A DNA stretch of 64,000 nt, from contig CAJQUW010007929.1 in assembly GCA_907163375.1 (NCBI GenBank), positions 1 through 64,000 on the forward strand, written 5' to 3'. Position 1 is the first letter of the stretch; every line of letters begins with the position of its first letter. This DNA comes from Prostheceraeus crozeri (taxonomy: Eukaryota > Platyhelminthes > Polycladida > Euryleptidae). A model generated the notes under the pieces. That model did no database searches. It had not been told where the DNA came from and saw nothing but the letters and a program-made list of their open reading frames with translations. The position numbers and the translations under genes were made by a program. This document shows positions 18,587-34,380 of this stretch, piece after piece.

Positions 18587-21001
18587 GCTAACTGATAGTA
18601 CGTTGCAATGAGATCAATTGAATCATAGTAATGAGACATTAGACAGCAAAATGAATGATTTGGTATGTGAAAACCAATGAAACAGATTAAGTTGCCGAAG
18701 GACTTCAACTGAATGCCTTTAATAAGTATGATGCACCGTTGTATTCACACTAACCTTATGATTTACTTTTTTGCTGTCTGTCTTTGATTTTTAGAGCCTC
18801 AACAATGCTTATCCCATAATCTGTGTTACCTTTGTACACTGTTTCAAATTGTTGATCAATTTCTGAGTTGCATCTATTACAGTTATGCAAATGTTCATTA
18901 ATTGCTGTCGGATTCTTTTTATGTTCATCAATTCGCTGTTGAAGTCGGCGCAGTTTTGCCAATGTATTGGCTACTTGGATCGCCCAAACATGAAAATTCA
19001 TAAACAACACACGACTTCACCAGTAGGCATTGACTTACTTTTTAGTGAGAAATACGATTTTACTTTGCTGGTGCTAAAAAGCTAAAAAACCACTTTTACG
19101 TCTACGTTAAACTTTTTATATATTCTTTTCAAATTCTGTTTTCATTTTTCAGATACTACTCATATGTACGGCTTGACAGTGTAGATTATTCCATTATCAT
19201 TACTGCTATCATTATTCTTATCTTCGACTGCTTGCAAGTTTAAATCTCAGCTTTTTTTTTTATTTAAGAGAGAATGTACAATGCGTTGTATCATACATTT
19301 CGGATATCCACTACTTTCAAATATGTCATAGATCTTATTGATTTCATTATGAAAAGCTCTCCAACAGCTGGACTCTTTTAAACCTCGATGTAACATACTT
19401 GCTATAAGACCTGCTTTCCACTGTTTAGGACAGATGGATCTATAGTTTAATAGGAGTCCCGTGTAGGTAGGTTTACGATATATGGAGGTTTCGAACCAGG
19501 ATCAGTTTTTATGAAAACATCAAGGAACGTTATGTGGCCGTTACCAATATCGGTTTTGAATGTTACCTGTATTGCTTATTTAAAAAAACTACAAAATTCA
19601 TTCATTTTATTTATTAAATCAAATGCACATATACAGTCACGCATCGGGAATAGTATAAAGGAGAATGGGATTCGTTCATCCATGTTTGTTCCAGAGTTGC
19701 CATGAATCAATTAGCCAAAGTTGGTCTAAGGGGAGATCCTGTTGAAACACCATCTACATTCACATACATATCATTACCATACATAAAGCTAATACCACAA
19801 GTGCCAAATTCACGCAATCTTTTGAAGACATCTTTACTACAAACAGGTCCATTTATACTGCTATTGTATACTAGGTCAGCTGCTATGTCTATCACTTCTT
19901 TTATATTAACTGAGATTCTACATCAAAACTTACCAAAACATTATTTTTATTAAACAATTGCTGCTTATCATTGATGTTATCAATGAACTGAGATATGGAA
20001 TTCAACATATATCGAGTATTTATTTATGTGTGGCTTTGTAATGCTATCCAAGTATCTTGCTAACTTAGGCTATAGTTATGCGATCCAACAGTAGGCCTAC
20101 TCACAATCGGTCTCGCCGGTGTGTTATTTTTATGTACCTTTATCGTTCCGTACATTTTAGCTGTTTCACTACCAGAAGGCACTATGTTTTTGTATACAGT
20201 TTCGGAAACATAATGTTTAACGCATTTGTTCAAATATCTGTATATAGGTCGTCCTCCATCTTTGACAGGTGGATGTTTTTTTGATATCCTTCGTAGTTGG
20301 AAGTTTTTTAAATTTAGATTCATCACTAAGAATAGCTTTCATTTTGCTACAATAATCATCCGTGTTAAGGATCACAATACCATTACCTTCATCGAAGGAA
20401 CACACTTTTATATATTAATTTATTAACAGCTTCTTAAAACGTTTATTGTTTATTTCATTACAAATATTATTGCCATTGACTTCAAAATTAGCAATAACAG
20501 TAATAGGTTCTCGCGTTTAGATTTTGAGACACAGCAAAATCAGAATTATTTTTACACATACGTGAAATGTTTTTTTCAATTTGATATTTTAAATTACAGT
20601 CATCAATTCTTTTAGGGATGATACTGTGTTTCAGCCCATACTGTAGTGTTTAAATTACAATAGAGGAAAGAGTGTAGCTAATTTTATTGACAATGGCATC
20701 AGGAACACTTCTCCTTTTATTTAACCACAGTTTTGAAAGCTTATCATTATGACGCAATTCATGATTTTTCATTTTTTTATTTACTTCACGCAGGATCAAT
20801 AACCTCAGGATAATGATGCGCAACCACGATAATCTATTACTTATGCCATCATCAAATGCTAATAATTTTGTTCGAATTTTTTAATCAATTGTAGATATAC
20901 TTTATGTGTGAGTCGAGGGTGTGTTCTGAGTCGAAAGTGTTGTTGTACTCGTCAATGTTGTTACGTAATGCATCTAATTTTGGTATCTTGAAAGATAAGA
21001 A

Positions 21002-23898
21002 TCAGAAGGTATACTATTTTATGATTGTATCTCTGAGCGGTTAATAACTGTAACATTAAAAACTGATGCTGTCCCATTGACTGTCTTCCAGCTATATGCT
21101 CCAGACTTTAACAACTCTGATGAATATTATTCGGATTGTCTCGATCTGCAACAAATTTAGATCAATTGTGTGTATAAAAAATGGCGACTTTTCTGAGACC
21201 GTTATTATAACTTTATTCCCAAATTTTCGGTGTACACCTCCTTCTGGGAAATTGAAAAGTCCTTTAATAAACGAGTTTTTTTCCAATTTTGCTTCCCCAG
21301 AAGAAGGTTACACCGAAAATTTGGGAATAAATTTATAATAATGGTCTTAGAAAAGTCGCCATTTTTAATGCACTCAATGACTACAGACCGATGGCATACT
21401 TAAAATGCATTAAGATCAGTTTTCTTCCCAGAAATGCAAACTTTGTGATTTTGGGTGACCAACACCATAACTGGCCAAATGTTGTAGGAAAATTCGCAAA
21501 TAGCTTCTCTAGTTCTGTGCTATAAGCTCGCTTGTCATCTCTAATACGATCTTCTGACATAGCGAAAAACCTCGTAGTACACGAATTTCCCTGATCTTAA
21601 GACTCATAACCAAATTGATTTCATCACAGTCCAAGAGAGATGGAGATGTAATGTTAAAAACAGCCAAGCGCATCATTCTGCTGAGATTGGCTGAGATCAC
21701 TTTCTTCTGATGGCAACCTGCATGATTAATCCGGCACCACCGAAGAAATGCAAAAGAATGCCTGAACGCTTCAATGTAGAGAAGTTGCGTTCCAATGATA
21801 TCACAGACGATTTCGAGGCAAAATGTGGCGGACTTTTTGGTCCACTCCTGGAACTAGAGATCAACGATGTAGCAGATCTATACTCGGCCTTTGAAGTCGA
21901 CTAAGAAAACATCTGAGGATGTGATTGGGTACCGTAAAAGGAAGCAAGTACGAGGACTGTCAAAAGATGTTGAGGCTAAGTGTGAACTACGAAGAGGTGC
22001 CAGAAGAGAGTTGTTAGACGACCTTTCAAACACTTAAAAAGAGAGAATATAATCGGCTTAACCGGGAAGTAAAATCAGCAGTACAGGCTCAGAAGAACAA
22101 TGAATTGGAGACACGCATCAAGGAAATGGAAGAGTTTCAAGCAAAATAGATGTCACGATCTTTTGTGAACGACGGTTCGTGAACTTGAGAGAAAGCCTAG
22201 CAAGGGACTGAAAGCTGTGGAGGACAGAGGGGGTAATATCCATACGGTCCAGGACGAGGTCATTTCTTGTTGGAAAAGTCATTTTATGCTCCATCTGAAC
22301 ACAGAATTTCCCCATGATCCGCATGCTTTGGAACACATACCACAACCCACATATCACGATGTACTTGACACAGAAGAATCACCATTCATATCTAAAGACG
22401 AGATTCAGTCTGCAATCAGCAGTATGAAGACACGGAAAGCTCCAGGCATTGATGACATCACAGCTGAATTACTTAGAGCTGGAGGTAGGCCTATGTTAGA
22501 TCTACTCTTCAAAGTTTTCAACTTGATCTGGGATACTGAAACAACCCCCAACGACTGGTCGCGCATGTTAGTCACTCTTATACACAAAAAGGGTAACAGA
22601 CTGAATCCTGAAACTTTCGAGATCTGTATCTCTGCTTTCGATCCCGGGGAAAGTCTTCTGTAGAATCGTTTTAAATACAGCTAAAACTGAAGAAGTATCC
22701 AGTGAAAGTCAATTTGGTTTTAGACCGAATAGAGGTACCGTTGACGCCAGATTTGTCACTAGAAAAATTATCGAGAAAGCAAAGGAACATAGTATCCCAT
22801 TCCATTTTAATTTCATCGATTTTAAATCTGCTTTTGATACAGTCTGGAGGAATGCTCTGTGGAAAATTATGAAAACAATTGACATAGATACGAAGATTGT
22901 GAGAATTTTGGAAACTCTGTATTGTGAATCTGAATGTGCTGTTATAATAGATGGACAATTGATGGACTGGTTCGATGTGAAAGTTGGCGTGCGACAAGGG
23001 TGTCTACTTTACCCGACCCTATTCAACATTTTCCTGGAAAATGTGATGGCAGACGTAAAGTCGCTTGTTCAGGTCTTTGTAATGAATGAATACATTTTCC
23101 ATTGATATACGATACGCAGATGATACCACGCTACTGTCCACGATCTTCGACTTCGAATTAAGATGTCAACCTATGAATTGGAAAACGCCTGTAAAAAAGT
23201 GGGGAATGAAGATCAACAGTTCCAAATCCTAATCATTTCACCCGATACAGATGACATAGTCATTGATGGAGAGCAGATAGACAAAGTGGACGAATTTGTA
23301 CTTTTAGGTAGCCTTGTCGCTGATACCTCATCTGACGTTAAGAGAAGAATCGCCCTAGTATCGCAAGCCTTTGGTCGTCTTAGAAAGTCAATATGGTCGG
23401 AACGACGCATCAGTCGAGCGCTTAATATCAGACCATATAAGGCCCTGATTTTGCCAATCGCCATCTATGCATCCGAAACATGGACGCTAAAAGCTGAGGA
23501 TGTGAGACGTCTAGAAGTCTTCGAAATGAGATGCTTCCGGTCTATCCTAGGAGTCAGTATACGTGATAGAATGAAAAATGTGGAAATAAGAAAATGTCTC
23601 TCGGTGAACACCTCCATTTCGTCGGAAATTCAGAAGAAAAGGCTGCGCTGGTTTGGACATGTAGTGAGAAGACCAGCTGAAAACCACGTGTACAAAGCAT
23701 ACCAGCAGGATTTCTCAAATCAAAAGATGGTGGGGAGACCTAAGAAACGTTGGACCGATCGAATCAAGTTTGACACAGATCTACCTTTATTTGCGGCAGA
23801 GCGTCGAGCAAAAGACCGAGAAGGTTGGCGCAAAGAGTGCAGGAAGATGGGAGCAAGGGGCGATCCTGCCCTTAAGTCAAGTACGTCAAGTAAGTGAA
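21002..23898 (+). mobile_element. RTE-like non-LTR retrotransposon inserted in the Penelope-like element
   Basis: Plus strand. A worn endonuclease part (21050-21700: VFQLYAPDFNNSDEYYSD, later GDQHHNWPNVVGKFA) is followed by a reverse transcriptase: SSMKTRKAPGIDDITAELLR (about 22420), ESQFGFRPNRGTVDARF, FIDFKSAFDTVWRNALW (about 22815), VGVRQGCLLYPTLFNIFLE, IRYADDTTLL (about 23107). The carboxy-terminal domain is 23163-23897, with ASETWTLKAEDVRRLEVFEM, RLRWFGHVVRR and GRPKKRWTDRI. The body breaks into several frames (stops near 21903, 22036, 22661, frameshift near 23100), so it is dead. AAAGATAAGAATC lies on both sides (20989-21001 and 23899-23911), a 13-base target duplication. The 3' end is a short GTCAAGTA-type repeat, as RTE elements often have. 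Confidence 0.85.
21176..21366. repeat. Foldback (MITE-like) hairpin inside the LINE
   Basis: The arms of about 75 bases (21176-21250 and 21293-21366) are inverted near-copies around a 42-base loop. They start AAAAATGGCGACTTTTCTGA and include CCCAAATTTTCGGTGTACAC. It interrupts the endonuclease part of the RTE-like LINE, so it is younger than that insertion. Confidence 0.75.
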
Positions 23899-24214
23899 GA
23901 AAGATAAGAATCTTGGCAAGCATCAAGGTATTACATTGCTGGAAATACTCTAGGTCCAGTTTCAATTTGAGATACTTTTCAGACAACTTTTCGAATTTTC
24001 GGCTGTCAGCAAGATGAATTTTGTATAATTGATTCAGTGCATGAAAATACGTAGGTAGTTCCAACGTCCTATAAAACCATAAGAACGCAATGATAACAAT
24101 GCTGTTCATCGATTACTTTATTGATTCAGATTTTCTCCCGAGTTTTATCAAGGCTTTTCGGCTTGCATCAGCATTCATCAGGGAAAAAATTAATTTTTTT
24201 GATAAAAAAAATTC

Positions 24215-24668
24215 AAGTAAGTCAATTCCTACTGGTGAAGTCGTGTGTTGTTTATGAATTTTCATGCTTGGGCGATCCAAGTAGCCAATACATTGGCAAA
24301 ACTGCGCCGACTTCAACAGCGAATTGATGAACATAAAAAGAATCCGACAGCAATTAATGAACATTTGCATAACTGTAATAGATGCAACTCAGAAATTGAT
24401 CAACAATTTGAAACAGTGTACAAAGGTAACACAGATTATGGGATAAGCATTGTAGAGGCTCTAAAAATCAAAGACAGACAGCAAAAAAGTAAATCATAAG
24501 GTTAGTGTGAATACAACGGTGCATCATACTTATTAAAGGCATTCAGTTGAAGTCCTTCGGCAACTTAATCTGTTTCATTGGTTTTCACATACCAAATCAT
24601 TCATTTTGCTTGTCTAATGTCTCATTACTATGATTCAATTGATCTCATTGCAACGTACTATCAGTTAG
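24215..24668 (+). mobile_element. Inverted partial copy of the Penelope-like 3' end
   Basis: About 454 bases nearly identical, in reverse, to 18587-19038. It encodes the same 84-residue GIY-YIG remnant (24245-24499), with one residue different. It lies just beyond the 5' end of the minus-strand Penelope copy, head to head with it. Such inverted partial copies at the 5' side are a known habit of Penelope-like elements. Confidence 0.85.
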
Positions 24669-25409
24669 CGCCAACACTCAGCAAAATATCATTTAATGTT
24701 CAGTGCGAAATCGATTCATTACTCTAGTGAATTTTTTGGCGACAAGTCCACCATCTTTGACCAAATGTCCACCAAATGATTTTCAGAAATTCATGTCTAC
24801 ATATTTCAAAAGATTGCCATGACTATCGATGTCCCCAGAAATCATTCTTCGATAGAATGCTTAACCTACATGCTTGCTTTGATCAGCGAATTCACTGTGT
24901 CATCAACTCATTATTTTCGCTCTCTGATATGAATTTATTTCCAACCTTTTACTCTATTCTATTATAATATAGTTAATAATAATTAATTATATTAACAATT
25001 AATTGATGATTAATAGTATAATATTCAAGAAATGCACTGAAAATTTAGATCAAGCTCCGGCGATTGACGCTCCCATCACCATTCACAATATTTCAAGCCA
25101 ATATATTTGAGAAATGGACGCGGTCACAAGAACAACACAGCCGAAGAATGCGCCAGTCACTGATTTGGACATAGCCTTGAAAGCTGCAAAGGTTGGTAGA
25201 AGAGGCTTCTACGCGCAACCAATGCATTGGATCACAAAGGTATGACCAAGAATTAGCACGAAACGAGTGCGACGACGATCAGTAGGCCCCATTACGAAGC
25301 TGAAAGTGATTGTTTAACGTAGAGAATTTGATTATGATGATGCGTCTTCATTTTTCAAAAAAGAAATCAAAACAATCAGTTCGAAGTAACAAAGTTATGA
25401 AAAGGAGTA

Positions 25410-26100
25410 TCACAAGTCATTTAATAAACGACACATGTAAGGAAAAATGAGCGAGTGGTTTCAACCGTCGCAGAATATGGAGCCTTTGACCGCACTTTCG
25501 GCGAACATGATCTATATGGGTTTCCCAGCTTGATTTGTCGCTGAGAAAAATACCAAGTAATTTCATCTGAGTTACCTGTTCAAAGTCACCAGAAAGAGGA
25601 AGACGTACAGGGTGGCGCGTAAGTAACATGTTCTAAGATTTTCTTTTGTTAATATAGCTCATTATCTAAAGACCAATTTGTGAAGTTCGATATCTCTTTG
25701 TTAATCTGCTCGTCAATATGTGCACATGAATTCTCTCGAATCGGAATAATCAAGGTGATGTCGTCAACATATTTCACCACCGTTGTCGAAGACAATAGCG
25801 CAACGAAATCACGAACATAAACAAAGAAAAGGCTTGACCCAAGAACAGACCCTTGAGGCATGCCTCTCATTACATCTGTCATACATGCCACTTTCCCGTC
25901 AACTTTTAAAGTCACTTTACGACCCTCGAAATAATAATTTCATGAATCATCTTTTGATTCCTCATTGTCAAGGCTCATGGCGAACTAGCACGTGACTGCT
26001 TGATCAAAATATGCATTTAAGCATCGAAAGAATGGTATTTTGTTCCGTTTCATGTCTTTGATGTCATCCGTAAGCCACTTGTGCTGATCGATTTTGCAAG
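25410..26100 (-). mobile_element. CR1/jockey-like LINE fragment (RT)
   Basis: Minus-strand translation gives VTLKVDGKVACMTDVMRGMP, QGSVLGSSLFFVYVRDFVAL, VVKYVDDITLI (the catalytic YVDD), FTNWSLDNEL, then KLLGIFLSDKSSWETHIDHV and LHILRRLKPL. These are the RT palm to thumb of a CR1/jockey-like LINE. Upstream, IDQHKWLTDDIKDMKRN (in pieces) may belong to it. Both ends are missing and frames are broken near 25630 and 25920, so only a remnant is present. Confidence 0.75.
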
Positions 26101-27600
26101 TTTTAATTTAGAAACCAAAATTTGAAAATTGATCTGTCAATGACAAATGAGATTTTATCCATGAAAAAATTACTTAATTAGTTAAATATTTTTGTAAAAA
26201 TCTTGAGATTTTTTAATTTTGTGCCTACATTGTTAATATATACTATATTTTTCCTACATTGTGGAAAATTGATATATGTCAAGAAACTTATTTGACTAGC
26301 TTGAACTTCAGAGACTAACTTGACCTGATTCGCTCATCATTGCGCTATTCATGGTAATGCAAATTCTGGATCACCAATTTTGACAAACTAGAAATATTAC
26401 AAAACTTTGGCTATAAATGCCTTTAATAAGTGCTTGTTATGATGTTTAAATGGGTAGATGCACTGAAGGGCTATTTGTAAATATAATTGATGAAATTGAT
26501 TTGTGAAAAAACAGCTCATCCAAATGTGTATGAAATCAGGAAGATTTTCTTTCAAAAATATCCGATCCCACTTGCCGATGAGTAAAATGATATCCTACAA
26601 ATTTAAGTAAACTTCAAGTATAATTGCAAAAAAGACAAAAGACTGAAAGATATCTAAAACTCTCATATTTTTGGAAAAGATTGTATGTAATTTTTATTTG
26701 TGCTTTTCAGTGCATTCAATAAGGATATGTACACGTAATATATAAACATTTCTAACAAAAGTGTACCCTATTGTAGAGAATCAGCAAATCAGATGCCGAT
26801 AAATTGTCATCCGACCTCTAGACATCTACAATTAGTGAAATAATTCAAATCTCATTCTCAGAGCTCGGGTTCAAAAATTTGAACTAGCAAACACGAATGC
26901 AAATAGCCATTTCGTGTTTCGTTCTATGCACAAACCATTGGAAGGTGAATGTGCATTGAAAGCCGGCAACTAACCAATTTGGCCAGTAAGAGATAAAATC
27001 TAATCAAATGCCGAGAATCCAAGGAAAAAAAATTTTTGTCAAAATTTGAAATGTAAAAATCCGATAGTTCAATGAATCACATTTTGCTACTGTGGACTTC
27101 TTGTATTGCAGATGTAATTGCATGCCAATTGCAAAATTCAATCACAAGGACTTTTTAGTTCGAGGCAAAAGTTTAGACAAAGAGTCTAGAAAGAAAATCA
27201 AGCATAAGCTCCGCGTAGACATAGTAGCATTACCACAACTTACATTCTTGAAATCTATAGATAAGGGTAGGCGAACAGATATCAAAGAACAAAGAAGATG
27301 ACCGTTGCTTTTCTAAAATTGCTCTCCAAAAATGATCTGAGATTTTTTCAAATCTAAGGAAGTGGGAAATTGTTACTTTTGGAGCATTCTAAATGAATCT
27401 TGCAAGAATCCTGATATGGCGATGATCGACTGTTTTTACTTCATTAATGCGTTGGAATCATTGGATGCGACAACAGGAGCTAGAGGTAGTCAAGAGAACC
27501 TGGGCCCCTCGTCATCTGTGTTTGAGCCATAGTAAAAATATTGATAAAGTAGCAATTTAGCAGTAATGGCATCTCCAATGTGGTAGCAGTTTTGATTTCA
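26101..27600. other. Gene-less stretch before piggyBac
   Basis: AT-rich host DNA without a recognisable gene. A 69-codon plus-strand frame at 27092 is basic and not similar to anything I know. Nothing else is supported here. Confidence 0.4.
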
Positions 27601-27620
27601 TTAACCTTTTCACTACGGCT

Positions 27621-27637
27621 GGCATACCAGGTATGCC
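27621..27637. repeat. 17-base palindrome near the left piggyBac end
   Basis: GGCATACCAGGTATGCC is an eight-base stem around one base, three bases inside the 14-base terminal repeat. It is the same palindrome as the three copies at the right end. Confidence 0.85.
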
Positions 27638-27915
27638 ATGCAAATCATTCCGCCAGCAGCGGTAAGGTTTTCCCCATCACGCGCGCATTTTACGATTGTC
27701 TATTGAACTGACAACGAAGTCATTGCTCGATAATACGGTTAATTTTGCCTGTCGAGGTATGTTTTGTTGTAAATAACTAAACACTAAACATGAGGTTAAG
27801 TTAGTGAATAAAACTGCAATTTATGAAAATCTTCTAAAAATATTAAAACAAACTCGATCTTACATAATCATAACAAAATAAACTCTTTTTCATTGTTGGT
27901 AGCAGTTAATAACAA

Positions 27916-29745
27916 TCACAAGCTAATCGAGTGAAAAAGTTGGAAGCACTTTCCAGTTGAGCACAGTCCAGGTTTTCCCGCACAGGCAGTGCATTGGAAC
28001 CGTGACATCTTTCGAAGACCATTTTTAAAACAGATTCTGCATCTCTTCTGGGGCTTTGAGATCAACTCAGTAGCTGGAACCTTTTCCAAACAATGCTCCT
28101 GGCTATTTGCAAGCGACATTCGCGCTCCAGAGTTGTTTGCTTGTTGAGATTCTCCGCTAGTTTCAATCAGTCGACGACGGTTAGGTTTTCGTTTGCGAGC
28201 AGAGCCAGTTTCAAGTACGAGATATTCGATGACTTTGTCTGTGTAGCGTAGAAAAGTGAGTGAGCCACCGTACCTTTGATAAAGCACAAAAGAATTTCTG
28301 ACCAATATATGAATTAGGTAAATAGCGTATTTGGTAAACCACTTGTATGTTTTTCGTGTGGGGGAATATGGTTCCAGGCATCTGTCTGCGAGATCTACCC
28401 CGCCCATGTTTTTTTTGTAGAGCAAAACTGAGTTGGGTTTGCTGACAGCAGTTGAAACTCTATCCTTTGAGCGGGACACAACTTCCGTGGTACCAGCGTG
28501 GGAAAAAGAATCTATCATGTAGATCAGTTTTTTTCCGCTTGCTTTTTTGTCATCATATCGACTGATTAGTACGTCACCCTTGCGCATAAAAAGACATTGC
28601 TGCGCTTGAAAATTGCAATTGCGTAAATGAGGCGGTGGGCCTCTGTTGCTGCGGATGGTTCCAGTAAGTAACGTATCATATTCCAAGAGATATTCGGCGA
28701 GAGCACATGAAGAAAACCAATTGTCGAGGAAAATGTGGTATCCCAAATCAAAGAGCGGACGAGAAAGTTGAACAACAACTTGTTCGGACTTCTTCAATGA
28801 GCAGTTTATTTCATCATCCCAAGTGTTTTTTCCAGAATACAGAAGAAAATTCCAAACGTATCCAGTACTCGCCTCAGACAAGACAAAAGTTTTCAAACCG
28901 TAGCGGGCGCGCTTATTTGGCACATATTGCCGAAAGTGCAATCTACCTTTGAATAAAAGCACTGCAGTCTCATCAACAGAAATTTCACGTTCAGGCAAGT
29001 AGTTATTCATACAGATATCACGAACGATATCACAAAAAGGCAGAATTTTATCTTCACTCTTTGAATCAGTAGAAAGCGAGTTGTAGGATGCAAAGCGAAC
29101 AAATTTAGTTATTGAGAAAAATCGGTCTCGTGGCAAGCACTCCATTCGTTCAAAGAAAGGACTGAAGTATTTTTCGTCTTTGCTCCAGTAAAGGTGAAGT
29201 TCTGGCTTCTTGTTAAGTCCCATGAGTAGAGATAATCCGAAATATTTCCGCATTTCATCTTCCGTCAAGCTGTCCCATTCCTTTGCGAGTTCATTATCGC
29301 TGCGATATATCTCATGCCTCTCATTTGTCCATTTCGCTATTGTGGAAAACAATTTAGATGACAGGAACAAATCAACGAAAAATGAAATATCTTCAACATT
29401 TTCAGGAACATCAAGTAAAGGGTTTATGCCAGGTGTGCCTAAGAATTCAGGCATATCAGTCAAACGCGAGTCTCTATCTGGCTCAACAAAATGCCAATCA
29501 CCAGGATTTTGGATTTCAGCCTCATCCTCACTAGAACTGTCTTCGTCACCTTCTTCATCAGAATATGTCGGCTCTTCATCTGAATTGATGGGACTGTGCG
29601 CCGGGTGATGGAATAAATTGTTAATTGCGCTAGACTTGGCAGCTCTTGAAGATCGCGATATGATCCTTGGTTGTACTAAATGCAGAAATGAATGCGTGTT
29701 CTCCCGCCTAATTGACCTGCAACGCTGTGAGTGCAAATTATCCAA
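27916..29745 (-). CDS. piggyBac transposase
   Basis: An uninterrupted frame of 609 residues, close to the 594 of the reference piggyBac. It cuts and pastes the element at TTAA sites in the nucleus. Residues 50-95 are acidic (SDEEGDEDSSSEDEAE), as in the family. The DDE/D core has Asp258 (ISVDET, followed by LLFKGR), Asp341 (FLDNWF) and Asp451 (MGGVDLAD), matching the spacing of piggyBac Asp268, Asp346 and Asp447. The end has a cysteine-rich zinc domain (Cys569, Cys572, Cys585, Cys588, Cys595, Cys600, His605) that binds the terminal repeats. With intact catalytic residues and matching ends, it is the youngest-looking transposon gene in the window. Activity is inference. Confidence 0.95.
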   Translation of the reverse strand: MDNLHSQRCRSIRRENTHSFLHLVQPRIISRSSRAAKSSAINNLFHHPAHSPINSDEEPTYSDEEGDEDSSSEDEAEIQNPGDWHFVEPDRDSRLTDMPEFLGTPGINPLLDVPENVEDISFFVDLFLSSKLFSTIAKWTNERHEIYRSDNELAKEWDSLTEDEMRKYFGLSLLMGLNKKPELHLYWSKDEKYFSPFFERMECLPRDRFFSITKFVRFASYNSLSTDSKSEDKILPFCDIVRDICMNNYLPEREISVDETAVLLFKGRLHFRQYVPNKRARYGLKTFVLSEASTGYVWNFLLYSGKNTWDDEINCSLKKSEQVVVQLSRPLFDLGYHIFLDNWFSSCALAEYLLEYDTLLTGTIRSNRGPPPHLRNCNFQAQQCLFMRKGDVLISRYDDKKASGKKLIYMIDSFSHAGTTEVVSRSKDRVSTAVSKPNSVLLYKKNMGGVDLADRCLEPYSPTRKTYKWFTKYAIYLIHILVRNSFVLYQRYGGSLTFLRYTDKVIEYLVLETGSARKRKPNRRRLIETSGESQQANNSGARMSLANSQEHCLEKVPATELISKPQKRCRICFKNGLRKMSRFQCTACAGKPGLCSTGKCFQLFHSISL

Positions 29746-29894
29746 TCAAAAGCGACTTATTCACGGCCGATTCTGACGAACTTGTTATTGTTCGAAAGCG
29801 CATTCTACGGTGGATGTGTTTCACTAAGTCAATATCTAGATATATGTGCACAAATGACGATAAAACACTGATTCTCATCTAAAAATATGAATCT

Positions 29895-30020
29895 GGCATA
29901 CCAGGTATGCCAGATTTCCTTACCGTATTTTAGAGGGATGATTTGTCATGGCATACCTGGTATGCCAGATTCGCTTACCGTATTTTGAATGATGCTTATC
30001 CACGGCATACCTGGTATGCC
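29895..30020. repeat. Three copies of the 17-base palindrome near the right piggyBac end
   Basis: GGCATACC(A/T)GGTATGCC occurs at 29895-29911, 29950-29966 and 30004-30020. Each is followed by CCGTATTTTGA or a close variant. A number of copies greater on one side is common for transposase-binding subterminal repeats. Confidence 0.85.
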
Positions 30021-30069
30021 TGCCGTATTTTGAGGGAATGACTGCTAAAAGCTTACCGTAGTGAAAAGG

Positions 30070-34124
<4,055 letters not shown>

Positions 34125-34380
34125 TGCTGCGTCAGATTGATCGTGCATCAGGTAATATGAAGCGGTCAAACTGAAAAACGCAAGGCAGCAGATCTCGAAG
34201 AATGTGGTCCTCTTTCATAACACTTCCCAGAAATTTCTCGGTCAGATATCTTCGGCGACTCATCAAAGTAGTGAGGCAGCTTTCTTCGCACTGAGCACCA
34301 CAGATCATCCTGTGAAAACGACGTTGTACACGCTCCTGTCTCAATCAGTCTGTGTTAGACATGCCTACAAAGAGTAGACA
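34125..34380 (-). mobile_element. LINE 3'-end fragment
   Basis: Minus-strand translation RQERVQRRFHRMICGAQCEE, then LTTLMSRRRYLTEKFLGSVM and RDLLPCVFQFDRFILPDARS, is the typical tail of CR1/jockey-like LINE RT proteins (VQRRFxRxICG, then R(R)xLxxKFL). Only this tail remains. Confidence 0.6.

Larger units (their letters stand above)
18587..24110 (-). mobile_element. Penelope-like retroelement, interrupted by an RTE-like LINE
   Basis: Minus strand. The 5' side (about 23911-24110) reads LYKIHLADSRKFEKLSEKYLKLKL and then LMLAKILIF, and resumes at 21001 downward with DALRNN and DSEHTLDSHIKYIYN. Reverse transcriptase blocks follow: KMYGTIKVHKNNTPARPIVS, DGVSTGSPLRPTLAN, FETSIYRKPTYTGLLLNY and then CPKQWKAGLIASMLHRGLK. 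The end (18756-19010) is a GIY-YIG nuclease remnant (LQQRIDEHKKNPTAINEHL and then HNCNRC). This order of RT then GIY-YIG defines Penelope-like elements, which integrate by reverse transcription at nicked DNA. Many stops and frameshifts make it inactive. The insertion of the LINE splits it after the amino-terminal part. Confidence 0.85.
27605..30069. mobile_element. piggyBac-family DNA transposon, apparently whole
   Basis: The ends carry perfect 14-base inverted repeats, CCTTTTCACTACGG (27605-27618) and CCGTAGTGAAAAGG (30056-30069). The left end abuts TTAA (27601-27604), the piggyBac target. The right flank is GGTGCT instead of TTAA, so the target duplication is not intact on that side. Inside are a complete transposase frame (minus strand) and four copies of a 17-base palindrome near the ends. 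Length about 2.47 kb, normal for piggyBac. Confidence 0.9.

Noticed and set aside
18885-19085. Plus-strand frame mirroring the Penelope GIY-YIG end
   Set aside because: Shadow of the minus-strand coding remnant; the same mirror frame appears at 24113-24370.
22671-22997. Minus-strand gene inside the RTE-like LINE
   Set aside because: Opposite-strand shadow of the reverse transcriptase.
28566-29608. Extra genes inside the piggyBac transposase region
   Set aside because: Other-frame shadows of the 609-residue transposase.
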